Positions 1 to 10,259 of a DNA stretch of 64,000 nt are shown here, in pieces (position 1 is the stretch's first letter; each line of letters opens with the position of its first letter). The DNA comes from Aquimarina longa SW024 (GTDB lineage Bacteria > Bacteroidota > Bacteroidia > Flavobacteriales > Flavobacteriaceae), in contig NZ_KQ474100.1 of the NCBI RefSeq assembly GCF_001401755.1, positions 250,884-314,883 of the forward strand, written 5' to 3'. The position numbers and the translations under genes are program-made. The notes under the pieces were generated by a model. It was not told the DNA's origin. It saw only the letters and a program-made list of their open reading frames with translations, and did no database searches.

Positions 1-116
1 TAGCAGATTTTACCGATGGAGTTTATTGGGGAGAACTGTTTATTATTTATGAAGTAAAAGAAGGAGGAGTAATAGATTTTGAAGTTGAAAAATCGTTTTT
101 ATACCCTAAGAATTAA
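1..116 (+). CDS. C-terminal end of an unidentified protein (partial)
   Basis: An open frame enters from the left edge and ends with TAA at 114-116, giving 37 residues that end EKSFLYPKN. There is no recognisable motif; the piece alternates acidic and hydrophobic residues like a beta-rich domain end. The start lies outside the window. No function can be given. Confidence 0.5.
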   Translation, partial: ADFTDGVYWGELFIIYEVKEGGVIDFEVEKSFLYPKN

Positions 117-280
117 ATAGTTATGTTAACTAGATTTCTCCTTTATAGATCTGTATAAGATCATGTTAAACACTTTATTCTTACTTTCGGTTTAATAAGA
201 AATTGATATTCTGTATATTTATTAATAATACGTAGCCTCCTTTTTTAATAAAAATTTATGAGGTATATGATCTATTGCGT

Positions 281-1162
281 TTACAATCTATTTATGATTT
301 CTTTTAATGCTAATTTACTTTCTTTCATAATAGGCAAAAATGGCCATATGTGAGGCATCCCTTTTCCTAGTATAATTTCAAAATCTACTTTAGTTTTATC
401 TAATTTCTGAAGAACTAGTTTTTGATCTGGATACATAATATCGTTTTCTGCTAAAAATAAGATCGTTTTCGGAAAATTATCAAACTCTCCATTGATTGGC
501 GAAATATTAGGATCTTCTAAATCATTATCTTCGGCACACATTTTTTTTGCACTGAGTACTCCATTTTTAGAAAGCATAGGATCAATTTTATCAATCCTAT
601 CAATCTCAGGATTTGAAATAGTAGCATCCATTACAGGTGTTACAAGTATTATTTTATTAGGTAATTCGATATTTTTTTTAATCAATCTTTGTGTAAGAGC
701 AATACTTAGAGTGCCTCCTACAGAATCTCCAATAATTATAATCTTGCTAGGATTATATGTTTTGATAGCTGAATTGTATACCGAATCTATATTGTTTGAT
801 ATCTTAGTAATTCTGTTTTCTGGAGCTTTTGGATAATCACACATCCATATTGTAATATCTGTTTGTTTTGCTATTTCTTTAATCGTATCCCAATGATGTT
901 TTCCAGGACCAGAAACAAAAGCACCACCATGTATAAAAATAAGTAATCTGTCAGATATGTTTTTTGACTTTACTTCAGTAATTAGTGTTTCTGAAATTTT
1001 GAATTGTGACACTAACTTTGAATTACAAAACCTACTATTTGGGGAGTGAATATCTTCTTTTCGTAATTTCTTATAGTCTATTGGGTTTTTGCTAAAATCT
1101 CTTTTTATCCCTTTTAATTTAATAACAAAAAGGGTTAAAAAATATGTTAAGCTTCTTTTCAT
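281..1162 (-). CDS. alpha/beta hydrolase of the hormone-sensitive-lipase type
   Basis: A 293-residue esterase/lipase-like hydrolase. The oxyanion-hole HGG is at residues 78-80 (HGGAFVSG), and the nucleophile elbow GDSVGG at 145-150 puts the catalytic Ser at 147. An Asp in the ENDIMYPD stretch (241 or 246) and His271 (GMPHIWP) complete the triad. These motifs are seen directly; they match the HSL/acetyl-esterase branch (alpha/beta hydrolase fold 3). The N-terminus is hydrophobic and basic (SLTYFLTLFVIKLKG), possibly a membrane anchor. It stands alone: the next gene upstream is 412 bp away. The natural ester substrate cannot be told from sequence. Confidence 0.85.
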   Translation of the reverse strand: MKRSLTYFLTLFVIKLKGIKRDFSKNPIDYKKLRKEDIHSPNSRFCNSKLVSQFKISETLITEVKSKNISDRLLIFIHGGAFVSGPGKHHWDTIKEIAKQTDITIWMCDYPKAPENRITKISNNIDSVYNSAIKTYNPSKIIIIGDSVGGTLSIALTQRLIKKNIELPNKIILVTPVMDATISNPEIDRIDKIDPMLSKNGVLSAKKMCAEDNDLEDPNISPINGEFDNFPKTILFLAENDIMYPDQKLVLQKLDKTKVDFEIILGKGMPHIWPFLPIMKESKLALKEIINRL

Positions 1163-1574
1163 ATCTATTTACTTTAACGGATCTATAATGTATATTGTAT
1201 CTATATGGATTATCTATCTAATATAGGCATCTTTTATCTATCTGAGGTAGACTAGTTAATCTATTATTGGGTCATATAAAATGAGATTATATTAAAACAC
1301 ATATTATGCAATAGAAAAGTTTATTTTATTTAGAAACTGTTTTAAACAGTTCCACTTCTCTGAGTTTTCTAATTTCACTATAGATGTATACTAAAATCAT
1401 TAAAATACGAGTATTTATTGTTTTTTTTTTCAAGTTTCATAACAAAGTTTTACTATATAATTCGGATTAAACATATTTAATTAGTTTTTGTATGCACACA
1501 TTAAAAAAAGCTGCCTATGTTGGCAGCTTTTAAAATTTTAATTTGTGTGTTGTATATGTATAACTAAGTTGGAT
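1163..1574. other. intergenic region, 412 bp
   Basis: Very AT-rich, with no open frame worth calling. Its right part holds the terminator of the large gene at 1575-4442. The left part presumably carries the promoter of the hydrolase at 1162, but I see no clear element. Confidence 0.4.
1506..1531 (-). terminator. rho-independent terminator of the phosphodiesterase gene
   Basis: A 10-bp perfect stem, AAAAGCTGCC at 1506-1515 and GGCAGCTTTT at 1522-1531, with a 6-nt loop. Read on the minus strand the stem runs into a T tract (complement of the A run at 1503-1509). It lies about 45 bp past the stop of the minus-strand gene. Confidence 0.85.
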
Positions 1575-4442
1575 TTATTTTTTTAATAATTTCTTTTTAA
1601 AGAACTCTCCATCAACTTCGATTACAGCTATATAAACTCCTTCTGCAACCTTAGAACCATTTTCTGATGATCCATTCCAGATATAAGTAAAACCGCTATC
1701 ATTTTTTTGATGATCTACTAATTTTTTCACTAACCTTCCGTGTATGTCATAGATCGTAATCGAAGTTATATTTTCTTTTTTAGAAGTACTAAAAAATGTC
1801 ACTTCTTTTCTAAAAGTATTTGGATATGCTTTAATACTATACTTAAGATCTTTTAGAGTATTATTTTCTGATAATTTCCATCGCCTTCCAAGAGGTTGAT
1901 CTAACCATAAAAGAATAAATTCATTATCATCAGGTAATCCAGTACCTTTATGACGACCAACACTAAAAGGATAATTATTATCATTTAATACTCCAATTAA
2001 GAATGGATTGAATACAACAACACTTTCTATTGTTACAAATGGAAAAGCAAAATTCTTACCGATACCTACATCTCCTGATAACCCAGGCTCAGAAATTCTG
2101 AAAATATCATTGATCTTGAGAAGATTAATATTCAATCTTTTTTCTATAATGTCTTTATTTTTATTTAATTCTACTTCGTATATAGCTTTAAAACCATTGA
2201 TATCTCCTTGAGAACCATCTCGTTCTATAATCAATCCTCTTTTTTTATTAAACATAATAAAATCTCCTATTGCACTAGCTTTTTTATGGATAGGGTACTT
2301 ATATTTTGTGCCTGTATACGATTTACTTCTTAGATCAAATTCATGAATTAGTAAATTAGCATTTTTAGAATCTTGCAAAGGTTTTTCTAATAAGGGTAAT
2401 AATTTTTTTCTATCAGTAGTTAATGCCATTCCTTCAAAACCACCACTTGTTTTTACTCTAAAAGGAGTATCTAATTCAGTAGTTCTATATGGCCAATATA
2501 ATCCTGCTAGCCAAGGTGTATTTTGTCCATTTTGATCTTGTAAATTAGTTCCATCACCTTTATTACCTACTTTAGGGAAATCACCAAATAAACACACTGT
2601 TCGTATAGTAGGATAATTTTTATGAGCAATTAATAATGTTCTAAAATCAAAACTTTGAATATCAGCACGATCAGTAAGCTTATTAGAGACAATGACATCC
2701 GCTATAGCTTTTGTAAAAGTCTCTGCATCAGTAGTTCTATTAGCAAAGACATCTCCGCGATCATCAGTATCAGTTCTGGGATTAATCTTAGTTTCAATAT
2801 TAAAACGAACTTTAGAAGCATTTTTCCAACGTTTGGTAGCCTCGGGATCTGAAACTCCGTGTCCGTTTTTATAATACTCGATATAGAAATTTACAAAATC
2901 AAATAATTGTTGTAACGATGGCATAATATAAGGATGTATAAAGCCATTTTGGTTGGCAAATGCTATTGCAACAGGTGATAATGATAAATCATTAGTCTGA
3001 GCAGGCCTACCATTAAGTAATTTATCAGCAATAAATGTATTTTGTATCTGATCTAAAGTTAAGTCTTTTACCAATACTTCATCTTTGAATTCATAAATAG
3101 TCCCGTCTGCTTTGCGAGTTTTTGCAGCTTCGATATGCGGGTCATGATCTAAAACAGGAACACCGTCCAAGGTAATACCACAATCTGTTTCTAAAGTTGG
3201 CATTAGAAAATCCAGAGCCGCTTCCATAGCAGGTAATGTATTTTCAGGGCGTAAGTTTCTAGCACCTCTATGTCCTTGTGCATCAAATAGGCTTACATCA
3301 ATTAGCCCATCTGCATCTATAAAGTCAGGCTTACCATCTTTATTTTTATCATAGTTTTGTAATGCCTCTAATAATATATCAGGACGATCAGATATGATTC
3401 CTTGTACTCCTAGATCTAAAAGTAAATTCATATTTTTAAGATCATTTACAGTATAAACGACTACTTGATGCCCTGCACGATTAAGAGAAGATACGTTAAA
3501 TAATTCGCTTGATGCAGTAGTAAGACCAGAAGGAGGGTTTTTTCTACTACCTACAATTGTATTAGTATTTTGATCATCTAGCATTACATGCCAAGGAGAC
3601 ATTACAGGAGGCTTACTTCCGTAGGTTTGCGCATGAGATCTCATAGCATTCATAATTCTAAGAGCACTATACTCTTCATTATATGGATTTTGTGGAGCAC
3701 GAAGTTCTTTTCCAGGAGTATCAAAATCAGGAAGAGAAAAAGGAGCATCTAATAAAACACCTTTCTTATCAAAGTGTAATAAAAAAGGACCAAATTCATC
3801 CCCAATCCAATACTCTCCATTAGGAGTTCTTTGTATAGATTCTATATCAAAATCAGCTCCAGTAAGAATTCGAGACTCACTAAAATGATTTGTAATAGCA
3901 AAAGGGATTAAGTGATTAGGATCTCTTAATTCTATATAATTTAGTACGTCTATAGATCCATCTCCCCAACCTATGACATTCTTAAACTCTGGTTTTATTG
4001 TATAGAGCCGAAGATGATAATCTGATGAGTTTTCCATACTTCCAAAACCATTATCCGATAGTACCGTAAAGGTGCCGTTATAATTATTTAGAACAGCAGA
4101 AAATCCTTGTATTGGTTGTTTGTTAAAAAAAGGAACTGGTTGTTGATTGATCAATCTTTGGCTTATGTATTGTCCTGAGGTAGGCCCTTCAGAGAAACTA
4201 GCGGCAGGTAAAACTGCTCTAGATATCAATATGTCTCCAAAGTTTATAAAGGACTTACCAGTTCCTTTTGGATATGCTTTTTTATTAAAATAATTATCTG
4301 TAGGAATATCAAATTGATACTTTTCTATATTTTCTTTTTTTGAGATAGGTGATTGGGCTTGTATTGTATATAAAAACACACTTAGAATACTTAAAAATAA
4401 TGTACTCCTTGTTTTTAATACAATTAGATGATTGTGTTTCAT
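1575..4442 (-). CDS. secreted phytase-like propeller protein with inserted glycerophosphodiester phosphodiesterase domain and T9SS sorting tail
   Basis: 955 residues. A signal peptide (about 1-30, ends TIQAQ) is followed by the first half of an esterase-like-activity-of-phytase domain (about 80-250, with YWIGDEFGPFLLHFD at 211-225). The second half resumes at about 667 with GGFEGMAL and runs to about 850. Between them lies a glycerophosphodiesterase (GDPD) region: HRG at 391-393, ENT at 400-402, ETD at 418-420, HDP at 433-435 and the ETK at 550-552, all typical metal and catalytic positions. A GDPD C-terminal-type stretch (VVVYTVND then GVQGIISDRPDILL, 327-358) lies before, not after, the HRG motif. 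Residues about 870-955 form a type A T9SS sorting domain. The likely role is extracellular hydrolysis of phosphodiesters or organophosphate for phosphorus supply. It has its own terminator and is monocistronic. Confidence 0.85.
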   Translation of the reverse strand: MKHNHLIVLKTRSTLFLSILSVFLYTIQAQSPISKKENIEKYQFDIPTDNYFNKKAYPKGTGKSFINFGDILISRAVLPAASFSEGPTSGQYISQRLINQQPVPFFNKQPIQGFSAVLNNYNGTFTVLSDNGFGSMENSSDYHLRLYTIKPEFKNVIGWGDGSIDVLNYIELRDPNHLIPFAITNHFSESRILTGADFDIESIQRTPNGEYWIGDEFGPFLLHFDKKGVLLDAPFSLPDFDTPGKELRAPQNPYNEEYSALRIMNAMRSHAQTYGSKPPVMSPWHVMLDDQNTNTIVGSRKNPPSGLTTASSELFNVSSLNRAGHQVVVYTVNDLKNMNLLLDLGVQGIISDRPDILLEALQNYDKNKDGKPDFIDADGLIDVSLFDAQGHRGARNLRPENTLPAMEAALDFLMPTLETDCGITLDGVPVLDHDPHIEAAKTRKADGTIYEFKDEVLVKDLTLDQIQNTFIADKLLNGRPAQTNDLSLSPVAIAFANQNGFIHPYIMPSLQQLFDFVNFYIEYYKNGHGVSDPEATKRWKNASKVRFNIETKINPRTDTDDRGDVFANRTTDAETFTKAIADVIVSNKLTDRADIQSFDFRTLLIAHKNYPTIRTVCLFGDFPKVGNKGDGTNLQDQNGQNTPWLAGLYWPYRTTELDTPFRVKTSGGFEGMALTTDRKKLLPLLEKPLQDSKNANLLIHEFDLRSKSYTGTKYKYPIHKKASAIGDFIMFNKKRGLIIERDGSQGDINGFKAIYEVELNKNKDIIEKRLNINLLKINDIFRISEPGLSGDVGIGKNFAFPFVTIESVVVFNPFLIGVLNDNNYPFSVGRHKGTGLPDDNEFILLWLDQPLGRRWKLSENNTLKDLKYSIKAYPNTFRKEVTFFSTSKKENITSITIYDIHGRLVKKLVDHQKNDSGFTYIWNGSSENGSKVAEGVYIAVIEVDGEFFKKKLLKK

Positions 4443-4752
4443 GATGTGTACTACGTTTTAGAGTTAAAAGCCGGTCAAATTGTGATGCTATAAAATTACA
4501 TTGTATATATGATCTGATTGTTTGTAGTTCTTAAACAAATGATTAGGATAATGTTAACTACTATAATATATTGATAAGAGTGATTTTAAATCATTTTAAC
4601 CCCAATTATGATTTGATTTTTGATACATCTAGCTAATCCTTAATTCTATAGAACATACTAGTATATCCTTTATCGTGTAGCACACTTTAACTTAAAATTG
4701 ATTTGATTATATAACAGAATAAAATTCAAATTTTTGTAAATTTGTTATATAC
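4443..4752. other. intergenic region between divergent transcription units, 310 bp
   Basis: It must hold the promoters of the phosphodiesterase gene (leftward) and of the copper operon (rightward). A TAnnTTTG element is visible near the right end. I see no clear copper-regulator palindrome. Confidence 0.4.
4737..4744 (+). promoter_or_regulatory. candidate Bacteroidetes -7 element for the copper operon
   Basis: TAAATTTG fits the flavobacterial TAnnTTTG -7 consensus. It ends 8 bases before the ATG at 4753, which would give a very short leader. No good TTG -33 element sits at the right distance, so confidence is low. Confidence 0.3.
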
Positions 4753-5169
4753 ATGAAAAAAGTAATCTATAACATATCAGCGATTATAATGGCAATTGTA
4801 GTATTATGCTCTACAATGTCGTTTACATTAGATATGCATTATTGTGGAACTACTCTGGTAGATATAGCACTTTATAAAGAGGCAAAATCTTGTGGTATGG
4901 AACAAGTAATTTCTGACTCACCTACATGTACTGTATTAACTAAGAAAGGATGTTGTACAGATAAGCAATTTGCCTATGAAGGACAAGATGAACTTCGGAC
5001 TTCATTAGATAAAACTACATTCGAGCAGCAGGTTTTTGTAATTTCTTTTTACTATTCATATATAAACCTTTTTGAGGGATTTGAAAATACTATAATTCCT
5101 TCTGAAGAATATCCACCTCCTATATTGATTAAGGATATTCAAGTACTTAATCAAACTTTTCTTATTTGA
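4753..5169 (+). CDS. HYC_CC_PP family small exported protein, first gene of the copper operon
   Basis: 138 residues with an N-terminal hydrophobic signal/anchor (about 5-25). The three family signatures are visible: HYC at 29-31, a CC pair at 67-68, and a proline run (EEYPPP) near 118-123. Further cysteines lie at 47 and 59. HYC_CC_PP proteins are short Bacteroidetes proteins usually found beside heavy-metal efflux genes, and this one lies 109 bp upstream of the RND pump. Cys and His spacing suggests metal binding in the periplasm (inference); the biochemical role is not established. Confidence 0.8.
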   Translation: MKKVIYNISAIIMAIVVLCSTMSFTLDMHYCGTTLVDIALYKEAKSCGMEQVISDSPTCTVLTKKGCCTDKQFAYEGQDELRTSLDKTTFEQQVFVISFYYSYINLFEGFENTIIPSEEYPPPILIKDIQVLNQTFLI

Positions 5170-5278
5170 ATTATTTAATAATTGAGTTACCCAATGTAGT
5201 ATTTTAGTTACTTGGGCTAGAGTTGTTGTTTATTATTTAACGACAATACTTTTCTTTAATTATTTAATAGTCAAATAC

Positions 5279-8200
5279 ATGCTTAATAAAAGTATCAAGT
5301 TTCTTATAGAAAATAAACTGGTAGCAGTTATCCTACTTACACTTTTTATAGGGTGGGGTATTATCAATGCACCATTTGGTTGGGACATGATAATAGTACC
5401 TAATAACCCTGTAGCAGTTGATGCTATACCTGATATTGGCGAAAACCAGCAAATTATCTTTACAAAATGGCAAGGGCGTTCACCACAAGATATTGAAGAC
5501 CAAATTACATATCCATTAACAACATCGCTTTTAGGAGTTCCCGGAGTAAAAACCATTCGTAGTTCTTCGATGTTTGGTTTTTCTAGTATCTATATCATTT
5601 TTGAAGAAGATATAGAATTTTATTGGAGTCGCAGTCGTATTTTAGAAAAACTAAGTTCTTTGCCAAATGGATTATTACCAAATGATGTTAATCCAACACT
5701 TGGTCCAGATGCAACTGGATTAGGTCAGATTTTTTGGTATACCATAGAAGGAAGAGATGAAAAAGGAAATGTAACTGGTGGTTGGGATTTACAAGAATTA
5801 AGAAGCATTCAGGATTATTATATAAAATATGCATTATCATCTGCTGGTGGAGTTTCAGAAGTAGCATCTATCGGTGGATATGTGCAAGAATACCAAGTAG
5901 ATGTTGATCCAGAATTAATGCGTCAGTATAATATTAGCTTAAATCATATTGTAAAAGCTGTAAAGCAATCAAATAGAGATATAGGTGCACAGACTTTAGA
6001 AATCAATCAGGCAGAATACCTCGTTCGTGGTTTAGGATATATAAAATCTATAGCGGATATCGAAAATGCAGTAGTGATGTCAGAGGAATTCACCTCGATA
6101 CGAATTAAGGATGTTGCTAATGTTAGTTTGGGACCTGCAACCAGAAGAGGTATACTAGATAAAGAAGGAGCCGAAGTAGTTGGGGGAGTAGTGATAGCAC
6201 GTTATGGAGCAAATCCTTTAGAAGTTATTACTACTGTAAAGAATACAATAGCAGAACTTAGCACCGGATTACCATCTAAGCAATTAAAAGATGGTCGTAT
6301 TTCACAATTAACCATCGTTCCTTTTTATGATCGTACAGAACTTATTCAAGAAACATTAGGAACCCTCAAAGAAGCATTAACATTAGAAATTTTGATCACC
6401 TTTTTGGTTATCATTATTATGGTGTTTAATCTAAGGGCATCAATTCTTATTTCTGGGCTTTTACCTGTAGCAGTTTTAATAGTTTTTATTGCAATGAAGC
6501 TTTTTGATGTAGATGCCAATATTGTTGCTTTATCAGGTATTGCTATCGCTATTGGTACCATGGTAGATATGGGGGTGATACTTTCTGAAAATATGATTAG
6601 ACATCTGTATGATAACAAAGATAATCTTCCTATTAACACTGTTATATATAATGCTACTGCCGAAGTTTCTGGAGCGATACTTACTGCTGTACTTACTACA
6701 ATTATTAGTTTTTTACCCATATTTACTATGGTTGGTGCAGAAGGAAAATTATTCAAACCATTAGCATTTACCAAAACAATGGCATTAATTGCCGCTATTA
6801 TAGTAGCATTATTTATTATTCCGCCATTTGCAGCTTTCTTATTTAAGAAAAGAACTATCAGATTATCTATACATTATACGTTCAATACTATTATAATACT
6901 AATAGGTTGTATAGCCATTTTTAATACTTTATGGTTAGGAATACTTCTAATAGCCTTTGGGAGTACTGCAATTTTTGGATTAAAAGATATCCTTTCTAAA
7001 AAGCAGAAAAATTTAGTAAATACAGGTATTTCTGTCATTACTATATTATTTTTATTAGCTGAATATTGGAGACCACTAGGAGTAGGTAAAAATATTTTTT
7101 GGAACCTCATTTTTGTTGGAGTTATTTGTTTTGGTTTACTAGGAGTTTTTACTTTATTTAGAACATATTACACTAGGATACTACAATGGGCATTACAAAA
7201 CAAAACACTATTCTTATCACTACCAACTAGTATTATAATCTTAGGTTTTCTAATACTAAATACTATAGGAAAAGAATTTATGCCATCACTAGATGAAGGC
7301 TCTTTTCTTTTAATGCCAACTACATTACCACATGCAGGAGTAGCCGAGAATAAACGAATCTTAAAACAATTAGATATGGCGACAGCAAGTATTCCAGAAG
7401 TTAAGACTGTTGTTGGTAAAGCAGGAAGAATTGAATCAGCTCTTGATCCAGCACCATTATCGATGTACGAAAATATCATTGTATATAAGCCAGAATATAT
7501 GTTGAATAAAAAGGGAGAACGACAACGATATAAAGTTAATGAGGACGGTTTATTTATAACTACCGATGGAGCCCTTATTTATAATAAAAATTATACTATT
7601 AATTTAAACGAGGTTAAAAACGTTTCAAAAATAAAATATTTCTCTATTAGAAACGAAAACCTTATTGTAGACAATGATGGTAAATTTTATCGTAATTGGA
7701 GACCAGAGATACAATCTTCTAATGATATTTGGGATGAAATTGTAAAAGCTACCAAACTCCCTGGAGTAACTTCGGCACCCAAATTACAACCGATAGAAAC
7801 AAGACTTCTTATGCTACAAACAGGTATGCGTGCCCCAATGGGCATAAAAGTAAAAGGACAAAATCTAAAACAGATTGAAGCTTTTGGAATTCAGTTAGAG
7901 GAGATCTTAAAACAAGTCGACGGAATAAAAAAGGAAGCCGTTTTTGCTGACCGTATTGTTGGAAAACCATACTTGCTTATTGATATTGATCGAGAAAAAT
8001 TAGTACGTTATGGTGTATCGATTGAGGAAGTACAGCAGATACTAGAAGTAGCAATAGGAGGGATATCTCTAACCCAAACAGTCGAAGGTCGAGAACGCTA
8101 TGAAGTACGAGTACGTTATCCCAGAGAGCTTAGAGCCGATCCAGAAGGTCTTACAGCTATTTATGTACCTGTAGAAAAAGGGAACCCAGTACCTCTAAGC

Positions 8201-9013
8201 GAACTAGTAACAATTCGATATGAGCAAGGACCACAAGTTATTAAGAGTGAAGATACATTTCTTGTAGGGTACGTATTGTTCGATAAACTCGATGATTTTG
8301 CCGAAGTAACTGTTATAGAAAATGTCCAAGCATTACTTAAACAAAAAATTGATAAAGGAGAACTCACAGTTCCAAAAGGAATCAATTATCAATTTACAGG
8401 AACTTATGAAAACCAATTAAGAGCAGAAAAAACAATAGCAGTAGTAGTGCCATTAGCATTAGTACTCATCTTTTTAGTTCTTTACTTTCAATTTCGGTCT
8501 ATAAGTACTTCATTATTAGTATTTACAGGTGTTGCAGTAGCCTTTTCGGGCGGATTTATAATGATTTGGTTATATGGTCAGGATTGGTTTTTGAATACGA
8601 GCATTTTTGGAGAACATTTAAGAGACCTATTTCAGATACGCACTATTAATCTGAGTATTGCCGTATGGGTAGGGTTCATAGCTCTTTTTGGTATTGCTAC
8701 TGATGATGGTGTAGTAATGGCTACATATCTTACACAAACGTTTGATAAAAATAAACCAAAATCCCTTAACGAAATCAGAACATCAGTGATAGAAGCAGGT
8801 AAAAAGAGAATTCGTCCTTGTTTAATGACTACAGCAACCACAATTTTGGCACTATTACCAATACTAACGTCTACGGGACGAGGGAGTGACATTATGATAC
8901 CAATGGCAATTCCTTCTTTTGGTGGGATGTTTATCGCACTGATAACATTATTTGTGGTACCAGTATTATTTAGCTGGAAAAAAGAAATTCAACTTAAACG
9001 AGAAAACATATGA
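5279..9013 (+). CDS. cusA: CusA/CzcA-type heavy-metal efflux RND pump (probable copper)
   Basis: 1244 residues: an inner-membrane proton-driven RND transporter with an N-terminal membrane helix, two periplasmic loops and two membrane bundles. By remembered alignment, the methionines that bind Cu(I)/Ag(I) in E. coli CusA (573, 623, 672) correspond to Met679 (LLMPTT), Met729 (APLSMYEN) and Met845 (TRLLMLQTG). All three are kept, favouring copper or silver over zinc. Membrane-helix signatures GIAIAIGTMVDMGVILSENM and GIATDDGVVMATYL are present. It is about 200 residues longer than E. coli CusA (1047); part of the surplus is about 65 residues between Met729 and Met845. Its stop overlaps the next start by 4 bp (ATGA). 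Confidence 0.93.
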   Translation: MLNKSIKFLIENKLVAVILLTLFIGWGIINAPFGWDMIIVPNNPVAVDAIPDIGENQQIIFTKWQGRSPQDIEDQITYPLTTSLLGVPGVKTIRSSSMFGFSSIYIIFEEDIEFYWSRSRILEKLSSLPNGLLPNDVNPTLGPDATGLGQIFWYTIEGRDEKGNVTGGWDLQELRSIQDYYIKYALSSAGGVSEVASIGGYVQEYQVDVDPELMRQYNISLNHIVKAVKQSNRDIGAQTLEINQAEYLVRGLGYIKSIADIENAVVMSEEFTSIRIKDVANVSLGPATRRGILDKEGAEVVGGVVIARYGANPLEVITTVKNTIAELSTGLPSKQLKDGRISQLTIVPFYDRTELIQETLGTLKEALTLEILITFLVIIIMVFNLRASILISGLLPVAVLIVFIAMKLFDVDANIVALSGIAIAIGTMVDMGVILSENMIRHLYDNKDNLPINTVIYNATAEVSGAILTAVLTTIISFLPIFTMVGAEGKLFKPLAFTKTMALIAAIIVALFIIPPFAAFLFKKRTIRLSIHYTFNTIIILIGCIAIFNTLWLGILLIAFGSTAIFGLKDILSKKQKNLVNTGISVITILFLLAEYWRPLGVGKNIFWNLIFVGVICFGLLGVFTLFRTYYTRILQWALQNKTLFLSLPTSIIILGFLILNTIGKEFMPSLDEGSFLLMPTTLPHAGVAENKRILKQLDMATASIPEVKTVVGKAGRIESALDPAPLSMYENIIVYKPEYMLNKKGERQRYKVNEDGLFITTDGALIYNKNYTINLNEVKNVSKIKYFSIRNENLIVDNDGKFYRNWRPEIQSSNDIWDEIVKATKLPGVTSAPKLQPIETRLLMLQTGMRAPMGIKVKGQNLKQIEAFGIQLEEILKQVDGIKKEAVFADRIVGKPYLLIDIDREKLVRYGVSIEEVQQILEVAIGGISLTQTVEGRERYEVRVRYPRELRADPEGLTAIYVPVEKGNPVPLSELVTIRYEQGPQVIKSEDTFLVGYVLFDKLDDFAEVTVIENVQALLKQKIDKGELTVPKGINYQFTGTYENQLRAEKTIAVVVPLALVLIFLVLYFQFRSISTSLLVFTGVAVAFSGGFIMIWLYGQDWFLNTSIFGEHLRDLFQIRTINLSIAVWVGFIALFGIATDDGVVMATYLTQTFDKNKPKSLNEIRTSVIEAGKKRIRPCLMTTATTILALLPILTSTGRGSDIMIPMAIPSFGGMFIALITLFVVPVLFSWKKEIQLKRENI

Positions 9014-10227
9014 AACAGTTAAGTATCATAATTATTTTTCTATTAACCTTTCATTTAACTCATGGGCAAGAGCTTCAACTATATATTCAAGAAGCAATAC
9101 GTAATAATTCTGAAATTCAGTATTTTGAATTACAATATAATCTCTTAAAAGAAAAAATAAACGAAGATAATACGATACCTAATACACAAGTAAGTGTAGG
9201 GTATTTTATAGGTGAGCCAGAAACACGTACAGGAGCCCAACGTGCAAAATTTTCGATACAACAAATGCTACCATGGTTTGGAACCATTACAGCAAGAGAG
9301 AACTATTCAACTACTATAGCCGAAACAGCATATGTAACTAGTATCACTAAAAAAAGAAAACTGGCACTTTCGATTTCTCAATCTTATTATAAACTTTCAG
9401 CAATTCATTTAAAACAGAATATACTCGAAGAAAGCAGTAAACTTCTACAAACCTATGAGAAATTAGCACTAACATCAGTAGAGGTTGGGAAAGCTACTGT
9501 AGTAGCTGTTTTACAATTACAGATTAGGCAAAACGAATTACAGCAGTATAAAGAGATTCTTAAGCAAGACTTTTTGGCAGAGCAAGCAACTTTTAATACT
9601 CTTTTAAATAGAGATCTTGATATAGAAGTAATCGTACCTAATGAACTACAAATCCCAGTAGAAGATCCTATTCTTAATCATGAAGGAATACGGCTTAATC
9701 CCGAAGTCCTTAAATATGATAAAGTACACGAGGCTATACAGCAATCAGAACTACTTAATCAAAAAGAAAATGCCCCCCAAATAGGTTTTGGGTTGGATTA
9801 TATCCCCGTATCTCAGCGATCTGATGTTACAATTAGTGATAATGGTAAAGATATTATCATGCCTATGGTATCTCTTTCTATTCCAATATTCAATAAGAAA
9901 TATAACTCTAGAACTCGTCAGAATGAATTACGTAAACAACAAACTACAACCCAAAAAGAGCAACATTTAGATTATTTGACATCACTTTTAGTAAAAGCAG
10001 TATCTATGCGGAATACAGCGAGAATTAAAAATGATATCCAAGAGAAAAATTTAAAACAAGCAAAAAATGCAGAAGAAATACTAATGAAGCGTTATGAAAC
10101 AGGAACAATCAACTTTAATGATATTCTAGATATTCAAGAATTACAGTTTAAGTTTCAAATCAATACAATAGAAAGTGTACAACAGTATTATACCCAAGCT
10201 GCAATTATCAATTATCTAACAAATTAA
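9010..10227 (+). CDS. TolC-family outer-membrane channel (CusC-like)
   Basis: 405 residues with a signal peptide ending near residue 19 (FHLTHGQ). The rest is the long alpha-helical, Gln/Glu/Leu-rich pattern of outer-membrane efflux proteins in two repeats, with a TGTINFNDILDIQE segment near the end of the second. It starts inside the stop of the pump gene (ATGA overlap), so the two are translationally coupled. With the pump and the adaptor at 14714 it would form a tripartite copper efflux system across both membranes. Confidence 0.9.
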   Translation: MKQLSIIIIFLLTFHLTHGQELQLYIQEAIRNNSEIQYFELQYNLLKEKINEDNTIPNTQVSVGYFIGEPETRTGAQRAKFSIQQMLPWFGTITARENYSTTIAETAYVTSITKKRKLALSISQSYYKLSAIHLKQNILEESSKLLQTYEKLALTSVEVGKATVVAVLQLQIRQNELQQYKEILKQDFLAEQATFNTLLNRDLDIEVIVPNELQIPVEDPILNHEGIRLNPEVLKYDKVHEAIQQSELLNQKENAPQIGFGLDYIPVSQRSDVTISDNGKDIIMPMVSLSIPIFNKKYNSRTRQNELRKQQTTTQKEQHLDYLTSLLVKAVSMRNTARIKNDIQEKNLKQAKNAEEILMKRYETGTINFNDILDIQELQFKFQINTIESVQQYYTQAAIINYLTN

Positions 10228-10259
10228 AAGAATAATAACAACACCTAAAATTAAATATA

